NCBI GenBank assembly: GCA_015067895.1
Contig: SVLP01000012.1
Location: 1 to 59,717, forward strand
From: Oscillospiraceae bacterium
GTDB taxonomy: Bacteria > Bacillota_A > Clostridia > Oscillospirales > Oscillospiraceae
Reading direction: 5' to 3'
DNA length: 59,717 nt
Under the pieces are notes generated by a model. The model was not told where the DNA came from. It saw only the letters and a list, made by a program, of their open reading frames with translations, and searched no databases. Made by a program: the position numbers and the translations under genes. Positions 41,866 through 50,900 of the stretch are shown here, piece by piece (positions within the stretch are counted from its first letter, which is position 1; every line of letters begins with the position of its first letter).

Positions 41866-44220
41866 TCATTGGATGGTGAATTCGGCGTAGACGGTCTCCT
41901 CCACGGTCTCGCCGGGGACGCCGCCCCAGGGCGGCTGGACGGGGGTGGCGGTGAAGTGCTTGCCGATCCGGTAGGTTCCGGGCTCCAGTGCCTCCCGGAT
42001 CAGGCTCCAGTTGATGTTCCATCGGGTCACATCGTTCTGGGGAACCGAGTAGGCCACCGTCGTCCAGAAGGTATCCTCCGGCATGGCACTGACCCACCCC
42101 TCCTCCGTCCACTGCTCCAGTGACCAGGGGGAGCCGGTGAGGATCTCCTTCCAGGGGGTTCCGTCCTGGACGCAGACCAGGGTCAGGCCGCTGGGGGTCA
42201 CGTTCTCCGCGCGAAGATGGATGCCAAGCAGGTTGCCATCTGCCATGATATTTGTGCCGTTTGCAAATGCACTGACCGTGGAGAGAATGGTTTGCGCAGT
42301 CTGCAATTGTTCCTCTGTCCAACTACTGGTGTTTTGTGTAACGGCTTGAAGACTGCCTTGTGTGGTCTGGAACTCAATGAATCTCCAGATTCTGCCGGAT
42401 TTTTCATAGCGTTTTCCGGTAACACCGTTTGGGAACGTAAAATCCACACTGTTGTAATCACCGTCAATCTGCACACCGGCACCGGTTTCATATTGCACCT
42501 GAATGAAGCCCTCGGCACCCTCCGGCCAGAAGCGGAAAGCAACGCCGTCTAATTTCCCCTTACCTTTCTGTTCCGCTTCCCATCCGTTCGGGATACCGAT
42601 CCGCAGGTAAATGCCGTCGGCGTGGAAGGTCTGATAGTCGATTTCGACAGGAGCGTCATAGGCAGCGTCATCGGCCTGCGCCCGGCTCAGATAGGATTGC
42701 GCCTGGGCTTCCAATTGCTCGCATTCAAAGATCCAGTGGCTTTCGCCGTAGTCCGTATCAGCAGTCACAAGCTCCCAGGCTCCGTCACTGTCACGGTTGA
42801 GGAAAACGGCGGGATCCCTCTCGCCGGAGCGTGTGACGCTTACGGAGAAGACGATTTCGGAATCCAGGCTGCCGGGCCGAAGGGCCGCATGGCGCACATC
42901 GTCCAGGATCATGCTCATGGCGACGCCCCGGTCGCCGATCAGCTCCTCCGTCTCGACGATCTCGCCAGTGCGGACGGTGATGCGGTTGACGGTGGCTCCC
43001 TGCACCAGCTCGGTCAGCAGGCTCTCCGGGGTACGCAGCCGGAAGGGCAGCCAGCGTCCGCCGCCGGGCTGTTCCAGATAGAGGGCGTTTCCGACCGTCA
43101 CGAGGGGCTGTCCCGCGTACTCCCAGCCAAGGCGGACGGCCTGGCCGTCCTCCTCGGGATGCTTCGTCGAATCATGGAGGATGCTGCGCAGGGAGCCGAT
43201 GGTCTGCTGCTTGTCGGGCATGAAGTCCACTGGATCACCCTCCTGAATATAGAGGACACCGCCCCATCGGATCTCCGCCGGGGCGGATTCCGGACTGGTC
43301 AGCAGTCCCGCCGCCAGCGCGGCGATCAGCACCAGCGTAACCAAAATCACCCAGAAGGCGGGCTTCTTATAACTCAGTACCGACTTGATCCGGGCCTTCA
43401 CGCCCACCTCGCCGAAGGCCAGGGGACAGGCGGCGATGGTGCGGCGGGAGATGCTGCACCGGAGCAGGGCGGCAGAATAGGCCTTCTTTTCCTCGATCCG
43501 CAGCTCCCGCACCACCCGCTCGTCGCAGGCCATCTCGATATCCCGGCACAGCAGGACATAGGCCAGCCACAGCACCGGATTGAACCAGTAGATCGTCAGC
43601 AGCAGATAGCCCATTGGCTTCCACCAGTGATCGTGCCGGGCGGTGTGGGCTTTTTCGTGGGCGATGACGTGGGCCTTTGCCCCGTCGTCCAGATCGGAGG
43701 GCAGATAAATCTTCGGACGTAGGATGCCGAGGATGAAGGGGGAATCGATGCGGTCGCAGAGGAATATCCCCCTGCTCTCTTCGATGGACTCCCGTACCCG
43801 TCTGCAGATGCGCAGCCAGCTGACGAATGCCCAAAGGAGCATCACGATCATGCCCAGCACCCAGATCATGGCCCATACCGCCATCCAGACCTGTAGAGGG
43901 TTGACGCTGGCGACGGGGTTCGCACGGAAGGACTCGGTATAGACGGGGTTGACCACCCGGTCAATGATGGGCACACCGCTGTGGATGACCGGTGCCCGGT
44001 CAAGCAGGCTCTCCTGGGTGATGACCTCCGCGCTGGGGATCAGGCTGAAGGGGGCCTCCAGAGTCCGACCGATGACCAGCCGCACACCAACCAGCGCCCA
44101 AAGACCGCAGACCAGACTCCGTGGTGCTTTTCGAAGCAGCAGCCTTGCGATGAACACCGCAAGTACCACCCAGGAGGCCGCGATTCCGGTGTTCAATACC
44201 TCCAGGAACAATTCGCTCAT
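41866..44220 (-). CDS. BlaR1-like M56 metallopeptidase with Ig-like C-terminus
   Basis: 784 residues. Four membrane helices and the zinc motif HEKAH (VIAHEKAHTARHDHWWKP) occupy the first 310 residues. The outer part includes a beta-rich domain (about 310-520), an alpha/beta unit (about 520-670) and a C-terminal Big_14-like Ig domain (LLGIHLRAENVTPSGLTLVC, EEGWVSAMPE, NWSLIREALEPGTYRI). The start at 44220 follows GGGGAGG and lies 2 nt after the blaI stop. A paralogue of the 33128 gene, but with a different outer region. Confidence 0.88.
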   Translation of the reverse strand: MSELFLEVLNTGIAASWVVLAVFIARLLLRKAPRSLVCGLWALVGVRLVIGRTLEAPFSLIPSAEVITQESLLDRAPVIHSGVPIIDRVVNPVYTESFRANPVASVNPLQVWMAVWAMIWVLGMIVMLLWAFVSWLRICRRVRESIEESRGIFLCDRIDSPFILGILRPKIYLPSDLDDGAKAHVIAHEKAHTARHDHWWKPMGYLLLTIYWFNPVLWLAYVLLCRDIEMACDERVVRELRIEEKKAYSAALLRCSISRRTIAACPLAFGEVGVKARIKSVLSYKKPAFWVILVTLVLIAALAAGLLTSPESAPAEIRWGGVLYIQEGDPVDFMPDKQQTIGSLRSILHDSTKHPEEDGQAVRLGWEYAGQPLVTVGNALYLEQPGGGRWLPFRLRTPESLLTELVQGATVNRITVRTGEIVETEELIGDRGVAMSMILDDVRHAALRPGSLDSEIVFSVSVTRSGERDPAVFLNRDSDGAWELVTADTDYGESHWIFECEQLEAQAQSYLSRAQADDAAYDAPVEIDYQTFHADGIYLRIGIPNGWEAEQKGKGKLDGVAFRFWPEGAEGFIQVQYETGAGVQIDGDYNSVDFTFPNGVTGKRYEKSGRIWRFIEFQTTQGSLQAVTQNTSSWTEEQLQTAQTILSTVSAFANGTNIMADGNLLGIHLRAENVTPSGLTLVCVQDGTPWKEILTGSPWSLEQWTEEGWVSAMPEDTFWTTVAYSVPQNDVTRWNINWSLIREALEPGTYRIGKHFTATPVQPPWGGVPGETVEETVYAEFTIQ

Positions 44221-44222
44221 GG

Positions 44223-44585
44223 TCACACCTCCCCACATTCGTCGATCATTCTGCGAATCTCGGCGATCTCCTCGGGGGACAGTGCCCGCCGCCGGGTGAA
44301 GGCCGCCAGGAAGGACGGCAGGCTCCCGGAGAAGGTCTCCTCCACGAACCGCTCAGACTGGAGAGCGTAAAATTCCTCCCGGCTGATGCAGGATGTGACC
44401 GTGCCGCCCTCGTTTTGAAAAATGCCCCGCTCGCACAGACGGCGCAGGACGGTGTAGGTGGTGGGCTTCTTCCAGTTCAGCTCCGTCTCGCAGAGCTTCA
44501 CCAGCTCCCGGGAGTGGAGGGGCTCGTTGGCCCAGATGATGTCGGCGAACTTCGACTCCACCAGACCCAGCTTCTTGTCTTCCAT
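44223..44585 (-). CDS. BlaI/MecI-family repressor
   Basis: 120 residues: winged-helix (SKFADIIWANEPLHSRELVK, NWKKPTTYTVLRRLCERGIF) and dimer helix, closely similar to the 32759 protein over its whole length. It is paired with an M56 protease, as there. ATG 44585 follows AAAGGAGG; the frame is open 24 codons upstream through the operators. Confidence 0.9.
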   Translation of the reverse strand: MEDKKLGLVESKFADIIWANEPLHSRELVKLCETELNWKKPTTYTVLRRLCERGIFQNEGGTVTSCISREEFYALQSERFVEETFSGSLPSFLAAFTRRRALSPEEIAEIRRMIDECGEV

Positions 44586-44602
44586 AGGGGTTCCTCCTTT
44601 CG

Positions 44603-44657
44603 GTTTACACGTTGTAAACTGCATCTTTAGTTTACAGCCTGTAAACCGCTTTGTCAA
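44603..44657 (-). promoter_or_regulatory. BlaI-type promoter and two operators (second system)
   Basis: On the minus strand TTGACA (44652-44657), 17-bp spacer, TAAACT (44629-44634). Dyads GTTTACACGTTGTAAAC (44603-44619) and GTTTACAGCCTGTAAAC (44630-44646) have centres 27 bp apart, exactly as in the 32686-32740 system, but with different flanking bases (GTTTACA instead of TTCTACA). Confidence 0.85.
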
Positions 44658-44681
44658 GGGCAGGGAATAACTTAATATCTT

Positions 44682-44713
44682 AAAAAAGCCTGCGGCGTGT
44701 GCCGCAGGCTTTT
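44682..44713. terminator. Bidirectional terminator
   Basis: GCCTGCGGC / GCCGCAGGC with a GTGT loop, A6 before and T4 after; it ends the minus-strand DUF2207 gene. Confidence 0.85.
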
Positions 44714-44718
44714 ACGTC

Positions 44719-46395
44719 TTATTTGCCGAAGATCCGCTCCGCGATGGTGGGCTTGCGCTCCCGGGTCATGGCCTTGTAGACCTCCCGCAGCTGGGTGTAC
44801 CATTCCGGGGCCGAGCGGCTGTCGATGCCGCTGACCAGCCAGGTGCAGGCAGGGAGCCGGGCATCGCCAAACTTCTGGGCAAAGGTCTTGTCCACGCCCA
44901 GAGCCAGAGCGAAGGGCGCCAGCTCGAAATAATAGTTGCGGTTGGAAGCCAGGATCCGGCGCAGCTCGCCCCTACCGGCCTTGCGCATGTAGCGCCGCAG
45001 ACCCAGGATCTCGGTGTAGATGCGCACACCGTTGTCGGTGCGCCGTCCGCCATAGGCGGCCATCAGGCCCGCCAGCAGGTTCCAGGCCACGGCAGCGAGA
45101 CCGTAGTAGATGCAGTTGCAGGCGAATGCTGCGATCAGGAACAGGCCGCTGACAGCCATGCTCAGCTTCAGCTCCGCCTTGCCCCGCAGGTGCAGACAGC
45201 CCAGCCCCTCCTGGATGAACCAGCAGGCCAGGAAGCAGACCGCGCCGATGGTGCCCATCAGGATCAATCTCCATTTATGATCCGTGGAAATGGCGTCACC
45301 CATGGCGATACCGGCAAACAGACCCACCAGGCAGGACAGGAACCGGAAGAACCGCTCCGCACTGGCGGGACTGCGGTAGCCCGGAGCCTGACGGCGGGAC
45401 AGGGCCGCTGCCTTGTCGCTGGCGTTCTGGAACCGGTAGCCGGTGGCGTCCAGCATCATCTTCCGTCCAAACAGATCCCGGAAGCACCGCTGCTCGTAGA
45501 CGCTGCGCTCGTTGCCCATGTTCATCTTTTTGTGGAGGAACACACGACCGTTGTCATCGAGATGGATGATGAGATAGCCCAGCTGGGCCCACTGGAGCAC
45601 CATCACCGGCAGATCACCGGGCTTGCGCACCAGATAGGTGCCCACCTGACCGGCGCACAGGCCCTCGGTCACGGTGGAGCGGCGGGGAGCGTATTTGGGC
45701 AGGCAGCGCATGGTCAGCAGCCAATAGAGCAGGGCCAGACCGGCGCAGACGCCCATGGCTGCGGCATCAAAGCCCAGGCTGCCGCCGAAGGTCTGGGCGG
45801 CGGGGAACATGCCCTCGGGAGCCACCAGCTCCAGGAACAGGGTCTCGCTGTCCTTCAGCTCCTGGGCCACGCTGCCCCGAATGACGCTGCCGCTGATGGT
45901 GGCAGACATCTGGCGTTCGATGTCCTGACCGTGGTAGCCGCTGTAGAAGGTGGGTACGGAATCGAAGCGGGTGGGCATGGTGACGGAGAAGCTCATGTTC
46001 TCCACGGGATACGGGAAGCCGTACAGGAGCGGCACGGTGACGAGCTGCTTGCCGTCGTCATCCACCTCCACCACGGAATTGACCTCGTATGCAATGGTGC
46101 AGTTGTACAGGCCCATCTTGCCGTCCAGATGGCTCAGATTCACGCTGGTGATGCCCTCGGACTGGGTCAGGGGCGCGGGAGAGCCGTTGATGGTGACGGA
46201 TTTGATGTCGGTGCCCAAGGGAAATTTCAGGCCCTTGGCAGGATCGTCCAGGCGGATGTCCGCCTCGATGGTCACCTGACAGGTGCCGTTCTCCCTGACC
46301 ACGGCGGTGGTGGTCACCGAGGGAGCCGCATTGGCAGCATGGGCCGGGACAGCGAGCAGGAAGATACAAATGAAAAGCGCGATCACGCGGCGCAT
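44719..46395 (-). CDS. DUF2207-type membrane protein
   Basis: 558 residues: a signal peptide ending AHA-AN, an extracellular beta domain (about 25-225, with FPLGTDIKSVTINGSPAPL), several membrane helices (about 235-255, 355-375, 385-400, 420-460), and cytoplasmic parts, as in YciQ/DUF2207 proteins. The C-terminal YTEILGLRRYMRKA and the LPACTWLVSGID end fit. Function of the family not established. Confidence 0.8.
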   Translation of the reverse strand: MRRVIALFICIFLLAVPAHAANAAPSVTTTAVVRENGTCQVTIEADIRLDDPAKGLKFPLGTDIKSVTINGSPAPLTQSEGITSVNLSHLDGKMGLYNCTIAYEVNSVVEVDDDGKQLVTVPLLYGFPYPVENMSFSVTMPTRFDSVPTFYSGYHGQDIERQMSATISGSVIRGSVAQELKDSETLFLELVAPEGMFPAAQTFGGSLGFDAAAMGVCAGLALLYWLLTMRCLPKYAPRRSTVTEGLCAGQVGTYLVRKPGDLPVMVLQWAQLGYLIIHLDDNGRVFLHKKMNMGNERSVYEQRCFRDLFGRKMMLDATGYRFQNASDKAAALSRRQAPGYRSPASAERFFRFLSCLVGLFAGIAMGDAISTDHKWRLILMGTIGAVCFLACWFIQEGLGCLHLRGKAELKLSMAVSGLFLIAAFACNCIYYGLAAVAWNLLAGLMAAYGGRRTDNGVRIYTEILGLRRYMRKAGRGELRRILASNRNYYFELAPFALALGVDKTFAQKFGDARLPACTWLVSGIDSRSAPEWYTQLREVYKAMTRERKPTIAERIFGK

Positions 46396-46467
46396 GGCAT
46401 CACCTCCAGAAAATGCAATGATTTTACATTATACAACGGAAATCTTCCGAATGCAACGGGAAAAACC

Positions 46468-47760
46468 TTAAGCTTCCAGGATCTCACCCAGTACGCCGTC
46501 CTTGAAAACGGCGGTGATATGCACCTGCCGCACTTCATTATGGAGGTCATCACCGGGAGCATAGACCCGGACATAGTTGGGCCCGTGACCGGTAAAGCAG
46601 CCCTCGCTTGGCTCCTCGAAGAGGACAGCCTGGGTGGTGCCGACCATGGCGGCGCGGTAGGCCGCGGTCATTTCGTCGGCGATGGCGATGGCCCGGCGGC
46701 TGCGCTCCTCCTTCACCGCGTTGGGGTGCTGGCCGGGCATCTTGTCGGCGGGGGTTCCGGGGCGTCGGGAATAAGGGAAAATGTGCATCTCCGCAAAGGC
46801 ACACTTTTGTATAAATTTCAGACTTTCCTCAAATTCCTCCTCAGTCTCGCCGGGGAAAGCCACGATCATGTCCGTGGTGATGGCGCAGCCGGGGAAAAAC
46901 TTCCGCAGCAGCTCGATGGATTCAAAATACCGTGCGGTGTCGTACTTACGCTTCATCCGGGCAAGCACTGTGTCGCAGCCGGACTGCATGGACAGATGGA
47001 AGTGGGGGCAGAGGTTTCCGTATTGGCTGAGAACCTGGCAGAACTCCTCAGTCACCACCCGGGGCTCCAGGGAGCCCAGCCGAACGCGAAGCCCGGGAAC
47101 GGCCTTGCAGATGGCTTCGATCAGCGTGACCATGCGGGGCTTGCCCGGCAAGTCGACGCCCCAGGAGGCGATCTCGATGCCCGTCACCACGATCTCCCGG
47201 AAGCCCTGAGAAGCAAGCTCCTTCGCCTGCTCCACCGCCAGCTCCAGGGGGGCAGAGCGGACGGGGCCCCGGGTGTAGGGGATGATGCAGTAGGAGCAGA
47301 AATTGACGCAGCCGTCCTGCACCTTCAGCATGGCCCGGGTGCGCTCAGAAAGGCCGCCGGCAGGCAGGACTTCGAACTCCCGGCGGCGCAGGGCGTTGTC
47401 CACACTGGTGCGGTGCTGCCGATCCTCAAGCGCAGAAAGCATCATGGACAGGAACTCCTCCCGTCCGCCGGAGCCGGAGATGATGTCCACCTCTAATCTT
47501 TCAACATCCTCCGCCGCATGCTGGCTGTAGCAGCCGCAGACGCCGATGAGGGCTTCGGGGTGGAGCTTCCGGCAGCGGCGGATCACCGCCCGGTTCTTCT
47601 TGTCCGCCACAGCGGTGACGGAGCAGGTATTGATGATGTAGCCGTCGCAGACCTCATCGAACCTGCCGATCTCGTGGCCCTGCTCCCGGAGCAGCTGCTC
47701 CATGGCCTGGGTCTCGTACTGATTCACCTTGCATCCAAGGGTGTAAAAGGAAAACTTCAT
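46468..47760 (-). CDS. mtaB: tRNA t6A37 methylthiotransferase MtaB
   Basis: Radical SAM enzyme that converts t6A37 to ms2t6A in tRNAs reading ANN codons. 430 residues, the usual length. The N-terminal UPF0004 domain has three cysteines (LGCKVNQYE, NTCSV, GVCGCY), the radical SAM core has CNFCSYCIIPYTRG, and a C-terminal TRAM-like part is visible. Same strand as the downstream PHP gene's neighbour, but gene order suggests separate regulation. Confidence 0.95.
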   Translation of the reverse strand: MKFSFYTLGCKVNQYETQAMEQLLREQGHEIGRFDEVCDGYIINTCSVTAVADKKNRAVIRRCRKLHPEALIGVCGCYSQHAAEDVERLEVDIISGSGGREEFLSMMLSALEDRQHRTSVDNALRRREFEVLPAGGLSERTRAMLKVQDGCVNFCSYCIIPYTRGPVRSAPLELAVEQAKELASQGFREIVVTGIEIASWGVDLPGKPRMVTLIEAICKAVPGLRVRLGSLEPRVVTEEFCQVLSQYGNLCPHFHLSMQSGCDTVLARMKRKYDTARYFESIELLRKFFPGCAITTDMIVAFPGETEEEFEESLKFIQKCAFAEMHIFPYSRRPGTPADKMPGQHPNAVKEERSRRAIAIADEMTAAYRAAMVGTTQAVLFEEPSEGCFTGHGPNYVRVYAPGDDLHNEVRQVHITAVFKDGVLGEILEA

Positions 47761-47781
47761 GTGTATACCACCAAAATGAGA

Positions 47782-48552
47782 TTATCGGATGCTCCGCAGG
47801 CTCGCCTTCGGAAGCACGTTCAGGCCGAATTCCCTGGACAGGGCCAGGGCCTCCCGCTCGGCCTTGGGATCGTTCAGGGCCTTGGGGGAATGGGCATCGC
47901 AGCCCAGGATCACGTCGCAGCCCTCCTCGGCGGCCATCTCCCAGAAGAAGCGGTTGGGATAGTGCCGCCCCTCCCGGATGCCCAGCAGGTTGATCTCCAG
48001 GGGGATGCCGCAGGCCTTCGCCTCAGCGCACATGGGCCGCACAGTGTCCATGTAGAATTTCCAGTCCCCGTCGTAGTGGATCAGGTCGGGATGGGCGAAG
48101 TAGGTGAACAGCCCCGTGTTCATGGCCTCCATGCTCTGGCTGCAATACTGCCGGACGACCGACTTCTTGTCGGTAACCAGACCGCTGTAGGGGGCATCGT
48201 ACTCATTGCCGATGAAATGCTGGCCCAGGATCAAATAGTCGATGGGATAATCCCGCAGAAATTCGATGAGATTTCCAAAATGATCGGGATAGTACTCGGT
48301 CTCCAGACCAATGGGCATTTCGATCCTGCCCTTGTACTGCTCCCGCAGACCCTCGATGGTCTTGACATAGCCCGCAAGTTGGACGGGGCGCATCCGGAAA
48401 TGGGAATAATATCCGCCGGGGAAAATATAGGGCGTGTGATCCGCCCAGCCCAGGATCTCCAGCCCAGCCTTCAGGGCTTCCTTCACATATTCCTCCTCAC
48501 GGCCCACGGCGTGGTTGCAGCGGTGGGTGTGGGTATGATAATTCGCAATCAT
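47782..48552 (-). CDS. PHP-family histidinol-phosphatase-like protein
   Basis: 256 residues. NYHTHTHRCNHA gives the first metal-binding HxH, WADHTPY and LGQHFIG further ligands, YFAHPDL and the C-terminal LGCDAHSP the last, as in the HisK-type PHP phosphatases. No other histidine genes are nearby, so the substrate could differ. ATG 48552 follows AAAGGAGTT. Confidence 0.85.
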   Translation of the reverse strand: MIANYHTHTHRCNHAVGREEEYVKEALKAGLEILGWADHTPYIFPGGYYSHFRMRPVQLAGYVKTIEGLREQYKGRIEMPIGLETEYYPDHFGNLIEFLRDYPIDYLILGQHFIGNEYDAPYSGLVTDKKSVVRQYCSQSMEAMNTGLFTYFAHPDLIHYDGDWKFYMDTVRPMCAEAKACGIPLEINLLGIREGRHYPNRFFWEMAAEEGCDVILGCDAHSPKALNDPKAEREALALSREFGLNVLPKASLRSIR

Positions 48553-48722
48553 GGAATCAACTCCTTTCGAATAGTTTATCACAGATTCTCTCCTCCGTCA
48601 ACGAAAGCGTCTGTGAACGAACCTTGACGAAGCTGTAACATCTTTGGAAACCTTTTCTGAATTCCCTTTACGGCGCTTCTTTTTTCGATATAATGGTACC
48701 GAAATACAGAAAGGAGCATTTC

Positions 48723-49985
48723 ATGGACATCCAATATACATATCTGGATCTTTGCTGGTATCTGATGGTCTACTCCCTCATCGGCTGGGCCATTGAGGTC
48801 TGCATCAGCGCAGTCACCAGCCATCGGTTTATCAATCGGGGACTGCTGAACCTTCCGTTTTCCCTCCCCTACGGCCTGACAGCCGCCTTACTGATGCTGG
48901 TGCTGCCCACCATGGACAGCATCATCGCCCAGCTTCTCATGACCATGGCGGTCTACCGGCTTGTCCGCAGTCTGAGTGACCACTTCGTCCGCCGTGTCAG
49001 CGGTGCGGAGCCCGACCGTTCCTCGACCCGAATCACGCAGGCTCTTGCTGCCATAGCTGCGGCGGCGATGGTGTACATCCAGTATCTGCTGATCCATCCC
49101 CTGCTTCTGACTCTCTTCGCGGTACTGCCCCAGTGGGTCACCAACCTGGGAGCCCTTTTGTTCATCACGCTTGTGCTGTTGGACTTCTTCTGTGTGCGCC
49201 ACACCCTGCGCACCCATCGGCTCTCCCCTACCACCGTCCGCCATCTGGAGCATACCCAGCGGATCGCAGACCGGATGACCGACGCCATCTGGAACCGGCT
49301 CCAGCGGGCCTATCCCAGGATCCGGGAGACCGGCGGAGCGGAACATACCTTCGCTCAGGGACTCTGCTTCGACAAGCTCTTCTGGGTGTTCCTGGTCTCC
49401 TCTGTGCTGGGTGCAGGCATTGAAATGGTCTTCTGCCGGGTCACCGGCGGAGTATGGATGAACCGCTCCAGCCTGCTCTACGGCCCCTTCAGCGTGGTCT
49501 GGGGTCTGGGCGCGGCAGTGCTGACGGTGGTGCTCCAGCGGCTCAGCAACAAGCCCGACCGAAGCATCTTCCTGGCGGGCTGTGTCCTTGGCGGTGTGTA
49601 CGAGTATCTGTGCAGCGTCTTCACGGAGTACGTTTTCGGCACCGTCTTCTGGGATTACAGCCATATGCCCCTGAATCTGGGCGGGCGGATCAATCTGCTG
49701 TACTGTATCTTCTGGGGACTGCTGGCCGTGCTGTGGCTGCGCGTCCTCTACCCGCCCATGGAGCGAAGGATCGAGAAGCTGCCGCCGCTGGCGGGCAAGG
49801 TGCTGACCTGGACGCTGATCCTTCTGATGGCCGCCAACGCCGTCCTGACCTCCGCCGCCATGCTCCGCTACACTGACCGCCAGAGTGAGCACCCCCACAC
49901 CGGCATCGTGGAAACCTTTCTCGACGAACGGTATCCCGACAGCTACATGGAGCACCGCTGGCCCAACATGATCGTCACAGAGTAA
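48723..49985 (+). CDS. Type IV ABC-transporter-like membrane protein (PF06541 type)
   Basis: 420 residues with two similar halves, each having a SLIGWAIEVCISAVTSHRFINRGLLNLPF-like or LGAGIEMVFCRVTGGVWMNRSSLLYGPF-like block in which a membrane helix is followed by a short conserved loop. This is the putative ABC-transporter type IV family. No ATPase is linked. ATG 48723 follows AAAGGAG. Confidence 0.8.
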   Translation: MDIQYTYLDLCWYLMVYSLIGWAIEVCISAVTSHRFINRGLLNLPFSLPYGLTAALLMLVLPTMDSIIAQLLMTMAVYRLVRSLSDHFVRRVSGAEPDRSSTRITQALAAIAAAAMVYIQYLLIHPLLLTLFAVLPQWVTNLGALLFITLVLLDFFCVRHTLRTHRLSPTTVRHLEHTQRIADRMTDAIWNRLQRAYPRIRETGGAEHTFAQGLCFDKLFWVFLVSSVLGAGIEMVFCRVTGGVWMNRSSLLYGPFSVVWGLGAAVLTVVLQRLSNKPDRSIFLAGCVLGGVYEYLCSVFTEYVFGTVFWDYSHMPLNLGGRINLLYCIFWGLLAVLWLRVLYPPMERRIEKLPPLAGKVLTWTLILLMAANAVLTSAAMLRYTDRQSEHPHTGIVETFLDERYPDSYMEHRWPNMIVTE

Positions 49986-49992
49986 AAATTTT

Positions 49993-50015
49993 GGCCGACC
50001 CAAACCGGGTCGGCC
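49993..50015. terminator. Terminator between convergent genes
   Basis: GGCCGACCC / GGGTCGGCC with a 5-nt loop, A- and T-rich flanks. Confidence 0.75.
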
Positions 50016-50022
50016 ATTTGCC

Positions 50023-50289
50023 TTATTTCAGGGTGACGGTCAGATTGGGATTGTTCTCTGCTGCCTCCCGGAGGGTCTCCAGCAGGGCTTCGCCGTACTT
50101 GCCCATCAGCTCCACCGGTGCGGCGGGGTCGGTCAGGACGAGCTCCGTCTCCACACCGATCTCGGACAGCACATCGTAGAGGGCATCCAGGTTCCGTCCA
50201 TACCAGGTGGGCAGCTCCAGCCGCTCCGCCAGATGGCTATGGGCCGCGGCCCGATCTGTCATGGCCCGTCCGTCCAGGATGATGGCCAT
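50023..50289 (-). CDS. Barstar-family inhibitor
   Basis: 88 residues. It starts MAIILDGRAM and holds LELPTWYGRNLDALYDVLSEI, the barstar helix that plugs the barnase active site (barstar has LPEYYGENLDALWDCL). ATG 50289 is preceded by GGAGG at good spacing; ATG 50295, which overlaps the upstream stop, is too close to the ribosome site. It protects against the barnase encoded just upstream. Confidence 0.9.
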   Translation of the reverse strand: MAIILDGRAMTDRAAAHSHLAERLELPTWYGRNLDALYDVLSEIGVETELVLTDPAAPVELMGKYGEALLETLREAAENNPNLTVTLK

Positions 50290-50291
50290 GG

Positions 50292-50837
50292 TCATTCCTC
50301 CCCGTAGAGCAGGATGAAGCTCTCATAGTGGTCGTCGGTGTAGTAGATCAGGCCGTCGTTGGAGAAGACGATGCGCTTCGCGCCCCGGCTGCCTGCGCCG
50401 TTGGTGTCGATGTCGCACTCGTAGTACTGGCGTCCGTCGGCCTTGGGCAGGATGCCCTCCCGGTTGCCGAACTTGTCGCCGCCGATGGCCGCGCCCTCTA
50501 GATACCGCTCGACGCTGCCGCCCTCCCAGCCCAGCTCCCGGGCCTCATTCTTGGTGATGAAGTTGGAGGGGAGCTCGCCATAGGTCACCAGGTACAGCGC
50601 CACATCCTCCGCGCTGTAGTACCAGCCGTCGATGTCCAGGAGGGCTTCGGTCTCCTCCGGCTCCGTTTCAGCGGGTTCCGTCTCGATGGGTTCGGTCTCG
50701 ATGGGGTCGGTCTCTGCCGGTGCAGTGGTCTCAAGATAGCTGTCGCCATAGCCGGTCTCATCCAGAGGCGCGGCGCCGCAGCCGAACAGGCTCAGGGCCA
50801 TCACCAGCGCCAGCAGCAATGCAAGGATCTTTTTCAT
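50292..50837 (-). CDS. Secreted barnase-type ribonuclease lipoprotein
   Basis: 181 residues: a signal peptide with lipobox LFGC, a Glu/Thr/Pro-rich linker (ETDPIETEPIETEPAETEPEE) and a C-terminal ribonuclease domain. All three barnase catalytic residues are in place: Glu in YYECDI, Arg in GAKRIVF and His in TDDHYESF. IGGDKFGNREGILP is the guanine-binding loop. A lipid anchor places the toxin on the outer surface. Its inhibitor lies directly downstream. Confidence 0.9.
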   Translation of the reverse strand: MKKILALLLALVMALSLFGCGAAPLDETGYGDSYLETTAPAETDPIETEPIETEPAETEPEETEALLDIDGWYYSAEDVALYLVTYGELPSNFITKNEARELGWEGGSVERYLEGAAIGGDKFGNREGILPKADGRQYYECDIDTNGAGSRGAKRIVFSNDGLIYYTDDHYESFILLYGEE

Positions 50838-50900
50838 TTCATTTCCTCCCTTTTTTCGGATGACTCCATTGTACTCCACAGAACCCACAATTGCAAGTCC

